Source of the DNA: Bacteroidales bacterium
Lineage (GTDB): Bacteria; Bacteroidota; Bacteroidia; Bacteroidales; DTU049
DNA length: 64,000 bases
Direction of reading: 5' to 3'
Assembly: GCA_026418905.1 (NCBI GenBank)
Contig: JAOAAK010000003.1
Coordinates: 163,016-227,015 of the forward strand
The notes beneath the pieces were generated by a model, which was given only the letters and a program-made list of their open reading frames with translations, was not told the DNA's origin and did not search any database. Position numbers and translations under genes: made by a program. Positions 47,504 to 56,456 of this stretch are shown here, piece after piece (position 1 is the stretch's first letter; each line of letters starts with the position of its first letter).

Positions 47504-50191
47504 ATGAAGATATCCATAATATTCTTAATTTTCGTAATACTTCCTTTGAATGGAATCGAAAAAAATTTCCTGAAAAAATTTTCATTAAAAGAGCCTTACT
47601 TTATTGAGAATAAGGGGCAATGGGATGAAAACGTCCTTTATCTATGCCGGACAAAAGAAATGGATGTTTGGATAACCAAGGATGGAATGGTTCTAACGTT
47701 TATAGAAGCTCGAAACAACCAGGCCATAATAAGAAAAAATTCACTTTCTTTTCAAAAACCATCAGGAGAAGGTCATCTTAAAGGGCAAAGGGTTATCTTG
47801 AAATTCCTTCACCAAAACTCAGAAATTCACCATACAGGGAAACTCAAACTTCAAAGTTATCATAATTATTTTCTTGGAAATGATCCACAAAAACACAAAA
47901 GCCAGATTGCACTATACAGAGAAATCGTCATGAAAGAGATATACCAAGGTATTGACATTCGATATTATTTTGATCGCGGTTTTTTGCGTTTTGATTTTAT
48001 AGTCCATGCCGGGGCCAACCTAGATCAGATTTGTTTTACACTAGAAGGTCATGATAAATTGGTCTTTGTAAATAATCAAATTACATTTTCAACCATCCTC
48101 GGAGAATGTTCAATCAATGATTTAAGATCTTACCAAGAAGAAGAAACCATCTCATCAAAATTTGTTAAAGAAAATAATTTATTTTTTATTAAAACAGGTC
48201 CATATGATAAAACTAGGACTTTAATCATAGATCCAGTTATTTTTTCTGCCTATGTTGGTGGAAGTGGTTACGACGAAAGTTATGACATTGCCGTTGATGA
48301 GATGAAAAACGTTTACATTACAGGTCAAACTTGTTCTCCAAATTACGATATTACACCTGGTGTATTTCAAATAAATTCTCAAGATGATGCTAATGCTTTT
48401 GTTACCAAATTTAATTCTACTGGAACTGAAATGATCTTTAGTACTTACATTGGTGGAAGTAAATGCGAAAGTGCATATGGACTTTGTGTCGATGCAGACC
48501 ATAATATTTTTATAGTAGGAGAAACTTCTTCAGAAGATTTTCCTTCTACATCTCATGCTTTTCAAAACAACCTTACGGGCAACATTAATCTCTTTATGGT
48601 CAAATTAAATATGCTTGGAAATTCCTTAATTTATTCGACTTTTACGGGTGGAACAGGTAATGATATTGCAACAGACCTTGCCATCGACAACAAATATAAT
48701 GTATACGTTACAGGTTTTACCTTTTCAGATAATTTTCCCATTACTGAAAATGCTTTTCAACAAACAAACGACGGTGGATCGGATGTATTTGTCATTAGGT
48801 TCAGCGCTCATGAAATGAAAATGGATTTTTCTACTCTGCTTGGAGGATGTGCTGATGATATTCCAAACGGCATAGCTATAGATAATAATCGTTTTATATA
48901 TATCACCGGTATCACTTTTTCGCATGATTTTGATATCACAACCAATACTTTTCAAACTTCTTATGGTGGAATGATGGATGGGTTCATAACAAAAATAGAT
49001 CCAACAGGATCACAGTTAATTTACTCTACTTATGTTGGATCTGAAAACGATGATTATGCAAAAAAAATTGCTACAGATGAGGAAGGAAATGCATATGTAG
49101 TGGGTTACACCTACTCCGTCGATTTTCCGACAACATCAAGCACAATCCAGCCCACATATGATGGCAATGGGGATGCATTCATACTAAAACTTAATCCTGA
49201 AGGCAACTTCCTTATCTTTTCAACACTTCTAGGAGGAAATGGATTTGAATGTGCACAGGATATTGCTCTCGACAAATCAAAGAATATTGTTATCACGGGC
49301 ATGACATCTTCAACCGACTTTCCAACACTCGGAGACACGATTCAACTCATATTTGGTGGAGGATATTGTGATGCATTTTTGTCCATGATTAATTCATCTG
49401 GATCTTTAATAATTTACTCTACATTTATAGGTGGCTCGGATGATGAATGGTGTCATGCTCTTGCTATCGATAACAACAACGAAATTTACGTTACAGGTTT
49501 TACGTATTCAGAAGATTTTAGTTTACCTGAGAACAGCTTTCATTCCTTATACAGTGGGAATGGTGATGTTTTCGTTATCAAATATACAACTATAGATTTA
49601 TTACCCGTGGTTTATCTTAATATACATGCATACTGGGATAATCAAACTGGCGTAATCGAATGGGTCACTGCAACGGAAAACAACAATCAAGGTTTTTTTA
49701 TTGAAAGAATGATCGATGGCAAATTTACTGAAATTGGATTCGTACAAGGTTCTGGAAATTCTCGCGAAATCCGAACATATCATTTTTTTGATAAAGATCT
49801 TCTAAACAGCAATGAAAATATATTTATCTATCGCCTTAAGCAAATCGATTACAATGGTAATTACTTCTTATCCATACCATTTTATCTCAACAAACAGAAC
49901 GATGTAACTTGCTCTAAAGATGATTTTCAGACATGCTTTCTATTTCCATGTCCTGTTCCATCAAAAAGTGATCTCTCTCTTGTTTTCAATGTTTTAGCAG
50001 AAACTAAAGTTAACATTAAATTATATTCTATCAACGGAATTAGTATTTTCGAGAAAACTGTTCATGCTTCCGAAGGCATGAATGAATTCAAACTTTATCT
50101 AGATCATATCCCAGCAGGTAATTACTTTGTCGTTTTACAAAGTACTTCAAAACATCGTACACTTCCTCTTATCGTATTGAGCGATAAATAA
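47504..50191 (+). CDS. Secreted SBBP-repeat beta-propeller protein with T9SS-type C terminus
   Basis: 895 residues. A short signal (MKISIIFLIFVILPLNG) precedes an N-terminal domain starting EPYFIENKGQWDENVLYLCRT, a domain that commonly precedes SBBP repeats. Seven repeats of about 65 residues follow from about 248 to 700, each with the pattern (F/Y)xGGxxxD...A(V/I)DxxxNxYxTGxT.S.(D/N)FP, enough for a seven-bladed propeller. C-terminal parts are a beta domain (LLPVVYLNIHAYWDNQTGVIEWVTATENNNQGFFIER, common in T9SS cargo) and a sorting domain ending LPLIVLSDK. It is likely a surface protein; binding partner unknown. Confidence 0.85.
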   Translation: MKISIIFLIFVILPLNGIEKNFLKKFSLKEPYFIENKGQWDENVLYLCRTKEMDVWITKDGMVLTFIEARNNQAIIRKNSLSFQKPSGEGHLKGQRVILKFLHQNSEIHHTGKLKLQSYHNYFLGNDPQKHKSQIALYREIVMKEIYQGIDIRYYFDRGFLRFDFIVHAGANLDQICFTLEGHDKLVFVNNQITFSTILGECSINDLRSYQEEETISSKFVKENNLFFIKTGPYDKTRTLIIDPVIFSAYVGGSGYDESYDIAVDEMKNVYITGQTCSPNYDITPGVFQINSQDDANAFVTKFNSTGTEMIFSTYIGGSKCESAYGLCVDADHNIFIVGETSSEDFPSTSHAFQNNLTGNINLFMVKLNMLGNSLIYSTFTGGTGNDIATDLAIDNKYNVYVTGFTFSDNFPITENAFQQTNDGGSDVFVIRFSAHEMKMDFSTLLGGCADDIPNGIAIDNNRFIYITGITFSHDFDITTNTFQTSYGGMMDGFITKIDPTGSQLIYSTYVGSENDDYAKKIATDEEGNAYVVGYTYSVDFPTTSSTIQPTYDGNGDAFILKLNPEGNFLIFSTLLGGNGFECAQDIALDKSKNIVITGMTSSTDFPTLGDTIQLIFGGGYCDAFLSMINSSGSLIIYSTFIGGSDDEWCHALAIDNNNEIYVTGFTYSEDFSLPENSFHSLYSGNGDVFVIKYTTIDLLPVVYLNIHAYWDNQTGVIEWVTATENNNQGFFIERMIDGKFTEIGFVQGSGNSREIRTYHFFDKDLLNSNENIFIYRLKQIDYNGNYFLSIPFYLNKQNDVTCSKDDFQTCFLFPCPVPSKSDLSLVFNVLAETKVNIKLYSINGISIFEKTVHASEGMNEFKLYLDHIPAGNYFVVLQSTSKHRTLPLIVLSDK

Positions 50192-50545
50192 ATATTTCTT
50201 TATTTCCTTACAATGTTCTGGGAGAATCGTGAATGTCCATTTTAAAGAAAACTTCATGATGGAATCGTACTCGTAATCCAAGAAATAATCCCCCCAATTG
50301 AAAAAGATCCAAACCACTGGAAAAGCTTGACCGAACTCTCTAAGAATTTCTCATTAAAAACATTTACGATGATACTGTCTTGCGACACTACTTTAAAAAG
50401 AGAAAATATTCAATGGGGGTTTATATGGATCTTCTTCATTACGTTCCTGAAAAAATCTTTTCTTCTAAGGGAAATATTACATCATTTGAGTGAAACATAA
50501 AAAGTAGAATGAGATAATGTATCTCTTATTTAACTTTCTCGTTGT
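50192..50545. other. Intergenic region, possibly decayed coding sequence
   Basis: About 350 bp, less AT-rich in 50211-50400 than other gaps. On the minus strand all three frames stay open over much of 50210-50340, and one ends in a barrel-like stretch (SSGLDLFQLGGLFLGLRVRF) with a stop at 50208. No start codon or continuous frame ties the pieces together, so a decayed gene is possible but not shown. Confidence 0.25.
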
Positions 50546-51640
50546 TTATTTTCTCGTACACAAACGAAAAACTTCAAGATAGGTGTCTTTCCAAGCTTCA
50601 ACAGAGTAGAATTGTTCAATTTTTTTTCTACCTTCTTGACCGAAACGTCGCCTAAGGATCGGATCTTCAATTAATATAGATAAATATTTTTTCCATTCTT
50701 CTGGAGTAGAAGCAAAAAAACCGTTTTTCCCATGATCTACTATGTCCGTATTAACTCCGACAGGAGAAGCCACTACAGGCAAGCCAAGAGCCATATATTG
50801 CAATAGTTTTAGACCACATTTACCACGAGTCCATTCATTATCTGGTAAAGGCATAATTCCAATATCCAACTGATGGAGATCTATAATTTCAGTTTCCTTT
50901 CTCCATGGTAATGCTCGGACTTGACAGCCGTCAAGTTTAAAATCAGTCGCTCCAATAACAACGATCTCGATCCTGTTACCATACAAGAGCCATAGGTCAC
51001 ATAAAACAGAATCTAATTCTTGTAAATACGGTAACGTAGTTGAACTACCAGTCCAACCAATGGTTATTGTTTTTTTTTCTTTTGTCTCTACTTTCGGAAT
51101 GTGATATGAAGTATCAATGGTGGTTGGAACAACTCTGGTCTGAGAATTAAACTGTCGAGCATAATTTGCTAAATATTCATTACCTGCTAGAACAAGCTTT
51201 GCTTTTTGAATAATTTCGCCTACTTTAGAAAAATATTTCAATCGCTTAAAGATTCGATTGCTGTCTGAAACATTTTCCAACCAAACGGCGTCGTCAAAAT
51301 CATAAACGTAGGGTACTCCAAAACGTGCAATGAGCCTTTCAAAAAAAGGAGGTCCGATGAAAAAAGCTTCACGACTGATAAAGATTAAATCATATTCTCG
51401 ATTCTTAATGCGTCGTATATCACGCCATCTTTTACAAAAAGCCTTGATCAGAATCCATAGCTTTGATAAAAACCTGCCTTTTGAATAAAAAATTCTATCA
51501 TCATTTTCATTTAAAAGATTCGAAATCGTCCATTCAAAACCATTGGATTGGAGGTAAGATAGATATTGTTCAAAACGAAACCGTTGATTAGGAGCCCTGT
51601 TCAAGCGATGAGTGGTGATAAAAAGTACTTTTTTACTCAT
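50546..51640 (-). CDS. Glycosyltransferase family 4 (GT-B)
   Basis: About 364 residues from ATG 51640. A longer TTG start at 51661 overlaps a -7 box and is rejected. N-terminal VLFITTHRLNRAPNQRFRFEQYL, middle VPYVYDFDDAVW, GT-B C-terminal domain ITIGWTGSSTTLPYLQ, IMPLPDNEWTRGKCGLKLLQYMALGLPVVASPVG. The last motif is the nucleotide-sugar site in a variant with Lys/Leu where a Glu is usual. It probably transfers a sugar to a surface polysaccharide, LPS or glycoprotein. It stands alone and divergent to arsC. Confidence 0.88.
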   Translation of the reverse strand: MSKKVLFITTHRLNRAPNQRFRFEQYLSYLQSNGFEWTISNLLNENDDRIFYSKGRFLSKLWILIKAFCKRWRDIRRIKNREYDLIFISREAFFIGPPFFERLIARFGVPYVYDFDDAVWLENVSDSNRIFKRLKYFSKVGEIIQKAKLVLAGNEYLANYARQFNSQTRVVPTTIDTSYHIPKVETKEKKTITIGWTGSSTTLPYLQELDSVLCDLWLLYGNRIEIVVIGATDFKLDGCQVRALPWRKETEIIDLHQLDIGIMPLPDNEWTRGKCGLKLLQYMALGLPVVASPVGVNTDIVDHGKNGFFASTPEEWKKYLSILIEDPILRRRFGQEGRKKIEQFYSVEAWKDTYLEVFRLCTRK

Positions 51641-51658
51641 TCTGCACCAATAGTCAAT

Positions 51659-51666
51659 CAAAAATA
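51659..51666 (-). promoter_or_regulatory. -7 promoter element TATTTTTG upstream of the glycosyltransferase
   Basis: Minus-strand TATTTTTG, exact TAnnTTTG match, 18 nt before the chosen ATG at 51640. It overlaps the alternative TTG start, which argues for the shorter protein. Confidence 0.5.
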
Positions 51667-51693
51667 AAAGTTTTTATAATTTCAGACCAAAAA

Positions 51694-52101
51694 ATGAAAG
51701 TTCTCATAGTATGCACGGGTAACAGTTGTCGAAGTCAGATGGCTGAAGCCATTATTCGCTTATTCCACCCCCATGTGGACGTTTTGTCTGCTGGCACGAA
51801 TCCCGAGAAAGAAGTTAATCCTTACGCCGTCGAAGTTATGAAAGAGATTGGTATCGACATCTCACACCAATTTCCTAAATCAGTTGAAAAATTCATCCAC
51901 GAGAGTTTTGACTATGTCATCACCGTATGCGATAGTGCTAAAGAAAAATGTCCCGTAATTCAAGGTAAAATTCGTAAACGTTTACATATTGGTTTTCCAG
52001 ATCCTGCCGAAGCTACAGGATCACATGAAGAAATTCTCCATATCTATAGAAGTGTAAGAGATGACATTATAAAAACATTTAAAGAATTCAGGTTTGAATG
52101 A
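51694..52101 (+). CDS. arsC: Thioredoxin-coupled arsenate reductase ArsC (LMW phosphatase fold)
   Basis: 135 residues. The P-loop CTGNSCRSQMAE carries the nucleophile Cys8 and Arg. The redox pair CDSAKEKC (Cys-x6-Cys) and the acid loop FPDPAEATG are those of the Staphylococcus pI258-type arsenate reductase, not of simple protein tyrosine phosphatases. It reduces arsenate to arsenite with thioredoxin. No arsenite pump or ArsR regulator is nearby. It ends 60 bp before the uspA gene, which has its own -7 box. Confidence 0.88.
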   Translation: MKVLIVCTGNSCRSQMAEAIIRLFHPHVDVLSAGTNPEKEVNPYAVEVMKEIGIDISHQFPKSVEKFIHESFDYVITVCDSAKEKCPVIQGKIRKRLHIGFPDPAEATGSHEEILHIYRSVRDDIIKTFKEFRFE

Positions 52102-52134
52102 AAACTATTCTTAAACTAGCATACAAAAAAATTG

Positions 52135-52142
52135 TATTTTTG
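52135..52142 (+). promoter_or_regulatory. -7 promoter element TATTTTTG upstream of uspA and the stress operon
   Basis: Exact TAnnTTTG match followed by C, 18 nt before the uspA ATG. It is the likely start of the six-gene unit ending at the terminator 56457-56481. Confidence 0.55.
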
Positions 52143-52160
52143 CTTTTAAACAAATAACCT

Positions 52161-52997
52161 ATGGCAGATATCATTGTAGGAGTTGATTTTTCTGATGGTT
52201 CGTTGAATGCTCTAAAATATGCTGTGTACATTGCTGAAAAAATTGGTACAGGGATAACTATGCTTTATGTTGATAAACCACATAACCCTCAAAGCATATA
52301 CCGTGAAGACTCATCTTATCGTGACGAGATTCATTCTCGCTTTGAGGAACTAATGTCTTACTATAGACCAATGATAGGGGATCACATTAAATATAAGGTC
52401 CGAACTGGTAAAGTTTATGAAGAAATAGCTGTTCAGGCCAGATTACAAAATGCTTCTCTAATAGTGGTTGGCACTCATGGTATTAGTGGTTTCGAAGAAC
52501 TCTGGATAGGGAGCAACGCCAATCGGATCGTTTCTACCGCTCCATGCCCCGTCATTACTATTCGTCAAACTTTTACCTTCAACGACTCAATCGTCCAAAG
52601 AATTTTACTTCCCATCGATAGAACTCCTGATACAACTCTTAAAGTGCCCATCGTTTTACCTCTTGCACAAAAATTTAATTCCCACATCGTTCTTCTAAAA
52701 CTGTTTACGACCAATCTTTCAACATTGAAAAAAAGAGTCAACACCACAGCCGAAAGTGTCATCAAAGACATCGAAAAAACAAATTTAAGTTATAGTATCC
52801 GAGAGCTAATTGTGACAAATTTGACCGCCGATATCCTTCGCGTTATCGAAGAAGAAAAATGCGATTTTTTATCTATCAGTACCGAACAATACAATCAGCA
52901 GACTCTTATAATGCTTGGTGAATCTGCTCAACAGGTGGTTAACACAAGCCCCATACCAGTTCTGAGCGTACATCCTCATGATAAATCTATATTCTGA
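52161..52997 (+). CDS. Tandem universal stress protein (UspA domains)
   Basis: 278 residues in two Usp units. The first (1-~138) has the nucleotide-binding pattern VGTHGISGFEELWIGSNANRI and starts IIVGVDFSDGSLNALKYA. The second (~145-278, RILLPIDRTPDTTLK) has lost the Gly-x2-Gly-x9-Gly motif (STEQYNQQTLIMLGESAQQV), so only the first is likely to bind ATP. Its 3' end overlaps the next gene by 20 bases, making it the probable head of the downstream stress operon. Confidence 0.88.
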   Translation: MADIIVGVDFSDGSLNALKYAVYIAEKIGTGITMLYVDKPHNPQSIYREDSSYRDEIHSRFEELMSYYRPMIGDHIKYKVRTGKVYEEIAVQARLQNASLIVVGTHGISGFEELWIGSNANRIVSTAPCPVITIRQTFTFNDSIVQRILLPIDRTPDTTLKVPIVLPLAQKFNSHIVLLKLFTTNLSTLKKRVNTTAESVIKDIEKTNLSYSIRELIVTNLTADILRVIEEEKCDFLSISTEQYNQQTLIMLGESAQQVVNTSPIPVLSVHPHDKSIF

Positions 52998-54426
52998 TCC
53001 AATCAATCAATTGTTCGAAGAAATAAAACGATTCATTAATACTGATCATTTTCAGATCTTTTTATTACCATTTTCAGGATCGCAGCGAAGATATTACAGA
53101 ATTAGTCTTACAGATGGAACAAGCTTCATTGCTTGTCATAACGACGATATCAAAGAAAACCGAGCCTTTATTCATTTCACCTTGACTTTCAGGAAATTTT
53201 CATTGCCCGTACCCAATATCTTGCATGTCTCCAAAGATGAAAAAATCTACTTTCAATCTGATCTTGGCGACACCACACTTTTTCAGTGGATTCGACAGAA
53301 TAATTTGGACCAAAATGCCATTAAAGATCTTATATGGCAAGCATTAAGTGATCTTTTTTGTTTTCAGACTTGTCCTGATATACCTTATGAGTATGCATAT
53401 CCCATAGCTGAATTCGACGAACAAAGTATCAGGTGGGATTTAAACTATTTTAAATATCTATTTTTAAAGCTTGCTCATATAACCTTTGATGAATATGAAT
53501 TAGAAAAAGAATTTTCTTCCTGGATCAGAGAAATAAACAAACTTCCGCGTCATTATTTTATGTATCGTGATTTTCAAAGCAGAAATATCATGCTTCATGA
53601 AGATCAGTTCTATTACATTGATTACCAAGGAGGTCGACGCGGTAACCTTTTGTACGATGTAGCTTCTCTGTTATACGATGCAAAGCTCAATTTGACTGAA
53701 TATCAGAGGCAAGAACTTTGTGAACTCTATGCTAAAAAACTTGAAAGTAAAGGACTATTATCAAAAAAAGATTTTTTCCACTATTTTCCATACGTTGCAC
53801 TTACACGTATTATGCAAGCCTTTGGTGCCTATGGATTCCGTGGTTTATATGAAAGAAAAATCCATTTTATTGAATCCATTCAGTTTGCAGCTCAGAACCT
53901 TACTCATTTTATTGAAACACCCTTTCTCAAAAAGAACTTTCCCTCCCTACAAAATGTTTTTCAGGAAATTATTGATAAATATGTGCATTCATATTCTGAA
54001 AAGTCTGAAAAGCCTGATAAATTGCAAGTGAAAATTTTCAGTTTTTCACTCAAGAAGGGTTATCCTTTACCCCACCCTGAACACGGAGGGGGCTTTGTTT
54101 TTGATTGCCGTTCCCTGCCTAACCCTGGGCAAATACCCGAACTTGAAAAATATACTGGTGCTGATGAACCTGTTATCGAATACCTCCAGCAAATACCTGA
54201 AGTAACCGATTTTATCCATTACGCATATGATATGTTAAGTCATGCTGTTTCAAACTACCTCTCGAGGGGGTTTACTTATCTTAGTGCCGGCTTTGGCTGC
54301 ACCGGTGGCAAACATCGTAGTGTGTATTGTGCTTCCGTTATGGCTAAAAAACTAAAAGACTCGTTTCAGGACAAAATTCAGATTAAATTACATCATGTTG
54401 AACTATCATCGCAGCAAGATTTTTAA
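52978..54426 (+). CDS. Aminosugar-kinase-like (APH fold) protein fused to a RapZ C-terminal domain
   Basis: 482 residues. Residues 1-~330 are an aminoglycoside-phosphotransferase-like kinase close to the cell-wall sugar kinase AmgK: GSQRRYYRI (34-42), SDLGDTTLF, the catalytic loop YRDFQSRN with Asp198 and Asn203, and metal-binding IDYQGG with Asp215. Residues ~350-480 are a RapZ C-terminal domain: FSLKKGYPLP, FVFDCRSLPNPG, YTGADEPVIEYL and GCTGGKHRSVY (440-450). In E. coli that domain senses glucosamine-6-phosphate and controls GlmS synthesis. A fusion suggests coupling of amino-sugar phosphorylation to sensing. The family is known in Bacteroidota but its job is not settled. It starts inside uspA and ends 2 nt before the sigma factor. 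Confidence 0.85.
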   Translation: MINLYSDPINQLFEEIKRFINTDHFQIFLLPFSGSQRRYYRISLTDGTSFIACHNDDIKENRAFIHFTLTFRKFSLPVPNILHVSKDEKIYFQSDLGDTTLFQWIRQNNLDQNAIKDLIWQALSDLFCFQTCPDIPYEYAYPIAEFDEQSIRWDLNYFKYLFLKLAHITFDEYELEKEFSSWIREINKLPRHYFMYRDFQSRNIMLHEDQFYYIDYQGGRRGNLLYDVASLLYDAKLNLTEYQRQELCELYAKKLESKGLLSKKDFFHYFPYVALTRIMQAFGAYGFRGLYERKIHFIESIQFAAQNLTHFIETPFLKKNFPSLQNVFQEIIDKYVHSYSEKSEKPDKLQVKIFSFSLKKGYPLPHPEHGGGFVFDCRSLPNPGQIPELEKYTGADEPVIEYLQQIPEVTDFIHYAYDMLSHAVSNYLSRGFTYLSAGFGCTGGKHRSVYCASVMAKKLKDSFQDKIQIKLHHVELSSQQDF

Positions 54427-54428
54427 CA

Positions 54429-55061
54429 TTGGCTTGTCAAAAACAAAAAAACTTGGCAACGAAATTCCTTCTAAAAGATGATGCTTTTACACGCCTCATA
54501 GAAACTCACCAACAAAAGGTGTTCAATTTGGCGTATTCCATTTTACGAAACGTTGAAGAAGCAAAAGATGTAACCCAGGATGTTTTTCTGAAATCTTACG
54601 CTCATCTGGATGACTTCCGTGGTGAAGCAGAGATGTCTACCTGGATTTATCGGATAACTTACAATCATGCCCTGAATGTACTCAAAAAGCATAAACGTTT
54701 GAACATCTCTGTCCTTGCTGAAGAATATGAAGTAACCACAGAAGAAACAGAAAAAAACATGGGAATATCTTTGATTTCCCCCCAAGAATATGCTTCCGAA
54801 TTCAGAATAGAACAAAAAGAAATAAGAGACTTACTCTGGCATGCATTGGACAGTATACCTATTCCTCAGCGCACTGCTTTTCTACTTCACCACTATGAAG
54901 GTTTTTCCTATCAGGAAATTGCTCATATCATGAACAAATCTTTCTCGAGCATTGAATCACTGATTTTCAGAGCTAAACAAAACTTAAAGAAAAAACTTAT
55001 GCCCTATATCGAAGAAATTCAAAAGAAAAGCAAGAAAATTCAATCAAATGAATCAAAATAA
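54429..55061 (+). CDS. ECF-type RNA polymerase sigma factor
   Basis: 210 residues. Sigma-70 region 2: FTRLIETHQQKVFNLAYSILRNVEEAKDVTQDVFLKSYAHLDDFRGEAEMSTWIYRITYNHALNVL. Region 4: WHALDSIPIPQRTAFLLHHYEGFSYQEIAHIMNKSFSSIESLIFRAKQNLKKKL. The linker of about 40 residues is longer than average. The only available start is TTG at 54429 (or a second TTG eight codons on), 2 nt after the kinase-RapZ stop, so its translation probably depends on the upstream gene. It overlaps the anti-sigma gene by 14 bases. Confidence 0.9.
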   Translation: MACQKQKNLATKFLLKDDAFTRLIETHQQKVFNLAYSILRNVEEAKDVTQDVFLKSYAHLDDFRGEAEMSTWIYRITYNHALNVLKKHKRLNISVLAEEYEVTTEETEKNMGISLISPQEYASEFRIEQKEIRDLLWHALDSIPIPQRTAFLLHHYEGFSYQEIAHIMNKSFSSIESLIFRAKQNLKKKLMPYIEEIQKKSKKIQSNESK

Positions 55062-55461
55062 TAAAATGCACTTCATGAGTTGTGATGAAATTCAACAAAT
55101 CCTCAAGCAAAATTCACCCAATGAGTTACCTCAAAAGGTTAAAGAACATCTTTCTACCTGCCAAGTCTGCTCATCCTTCGCTAGCTTTTATTATTTTACA
55201 GATCACCCTTCCCAGCTTGAGCTCTTTCCCCCAGTAGACTTAAAACATGAAATTTTATACCAATTAGAAAAAAACAAAATAAAAACTCGTATCATGAAAA
55301 TCGTTAGTATTGCAGCATCCATATTATTGGGTCTCTTTTTCGGACTTTTATTGCAATATTATTTTGTAAACTCAAACAACGATTTATCTGAAAAGACATA
55401 TCAATTTACCGATGTTTTGTTAATTGAATCGTATCATGCAAATACTGCCCATCATGAATAA
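55048..55461 (+). CDS. Zinc-finger anti-sigma factor, membrane-anchored
   Basis: 137 residues. The N-terminal cytoplasmic part has a ZAS-type zinc motif HLSTCQVC preceded by a Cys (FMSCDEI). One membrane helix (IVSIAASILLGLFFGLLLQYYFV) follows at about 92-115, and a short periplasmic tail ends it. This is the layout of anti-sigma factors that hold the ECF sigma at the membrane until a signal comes. It overlaps the sigma gene upstream and the first CpxP-like gene downstream. Confidence 0.82.
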   Translation: MNQNNKMHFMSCDEIQQILKQNSPNELPQKVKEHLSTCQVCSSFASFYYFTDHPSQLELFPPVDLKHEILYQLEKNKIKTRIMKIVSIAASILLGLFFGLLLQYYFVNSNNDLSEKTYQFTDVLLIESYHANTAHHE

Positions 55462-55951
55462 AAATGTCATCATTTGGATTTTAAGTATCCTTGTGACCAT
55501 ACTTCTGACTGCCATCATTACTTTTTTTCTGATAAGGCCAGACTGGGATTTTTGGTATCGTAAACAGTGTTGCACTCACTCACCTTTCAAAAAGAATATG
55601 CTGTACGAAAAATTGCAGTTGACCTCCGAACAGATCTCAACTTTTGAAAAATTAAGAAGTATTCACTGGCAAGAAGTCGAAATTCTACATGATTCACTTT
55701 ACCATTATCGGCTCATTTTACTAGATGAACTCGAGAAAAAACAACCCGACAGTTCAACTGTCCATAGACTAGTACAAAAGATCAATCTTTTTGAATATAA
55801 ACTTCAGTTTGCTTTTATCAATCATGCCCTTCAAGTGAAAAAAATTCTAACCCCCGAACAACAAAAAATATTTTTTGACCATTTCCGAAATCGGTGGGCA
55901 TTAAAACCTGGTAAAGGATGCGGATTACATTACCATGGTCGAAAATTCTAA
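55454..55951 (+). CDS. Membrane-anchored CpxP/CnrX-like periplasmic sensor
   Basis: About 165 residues from ATG 55454; an in-frame ATG 30 bases earlier lies deeper in the anti-sigma gene. One N-terminal membrane helix (VIIWILSILVTILLTAIITFFLI) is followed by a periplasmic helical hairpin of the LTSEQ...LTPEQQ type (LQLTSEQISTFEKL, KILTPEQQKIFFDHF) that marks the Spy/CpxP/CnrX heavy-metal-sensor family. Cys-Cys near the membrane (RKQCCTHSPF) and a Cys/His-rich end (KGCGLHYHG) could bind metal. It likely senses misfolded protein or metal and acts on the anti-sigma factor. Confidence 0.75.
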   Translation: MNKNVIIWILSILVTILLTAIITFFLIRPDWDFWYRKQCCTHSPFKKNMLYEKLQLTSEQISTFEKLRSIHWQEVEILHDSLYHYRLILLDELEKKQPDSSTVHRLVQKINLFEYKLQFAFINHALQVKKILTPEQQKIFFDHFRNRWALKPGKGCGLHYHGRKF

Positions 55952-55964
55952 ATCTCAAAACCAT

Positions 55965-56432
55965 ATGAAAATGAAAAAATCAATCATTGTCGTATCCATC
56001 ATCCTGTTGGCAACAGGGTTGTTAAAATCACAGGTAAACCCTGAGAAAGCCGGGTATCGGTGGGAAAAAATTCCCAATCTCACAGAAGAACAACGGTCCA
56101 AACTCCAACAGCTTCAAATTAAACATGAAAAAATCATGACCGACCTTAGAAACTCATTGTTTGAAAAAAAAGCCCAGCTTCATTCAGCTATGTCGGGAAG
56201 TACTGCTGATGAAAAGAAAGCATTAAAACTAGCAGAAGAAATGCATGCTATTGAGCTAAACATGGAAAAAGAACGCATCTCTCATCATTTTGCCATTGCT
56301 AATCTGCTCAATAACGAACAAAAAGATTGGTGGTTTTCCACGCACAAACCTCCTTTTAAACATGAAAAATGCAAAGGCTCTCAAAAAGAAGCTGGCGAAC
56401 CTACTTATTTTAAAGGTTTAAAAAATAATTAA
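55965..56432 (+). CDS. Secreted CpxP/Spy-like periplasmic protein
   Basis: About 155 residues from ATG 55965 (ATG 55971 also possible). Signal peptide (KKSIIVVSIILLATGLLKSQ), then a Spy-like helical core: NLTEEQRSKLQQLQIKHEKIMTDLRNSLFEKKAQL and LLNNEQKDWWFS. The His/Cys/Lys-rich end (KPPFKHEKCKG) resembles a metal-binding tail. It is the last gene before a strong hairpin terminator. Probably a soluble chaperone or sensor partner of the preceding membrane-anchored protein. Confidence 0.75.
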   Translation: MKMKKSIIVVSIILLATGLLKSQVNPEKAGYRWEKIPNLTEEQRSKLQQLQIKHEKIMTDLRNSLFEKKAQLHSAMSGSTADEKKALKLAEEMHAIELNMEKERISHHFAIANLLNNEQKDWWFSTHKPPFKHEKCKGSQKEAGEPTYFKGLKNN

Positions 56433-56456
56433 GTTCATTGCTTGATTTTTCAACAA

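Noticed and set aside
51694..52101. Protein tyrosine phosphatase instead of arsenate reductase
   Set aside because: The Cys-x6-Cys redox pair after the acidic loop position is specific for thioredoxin-type ArsC.
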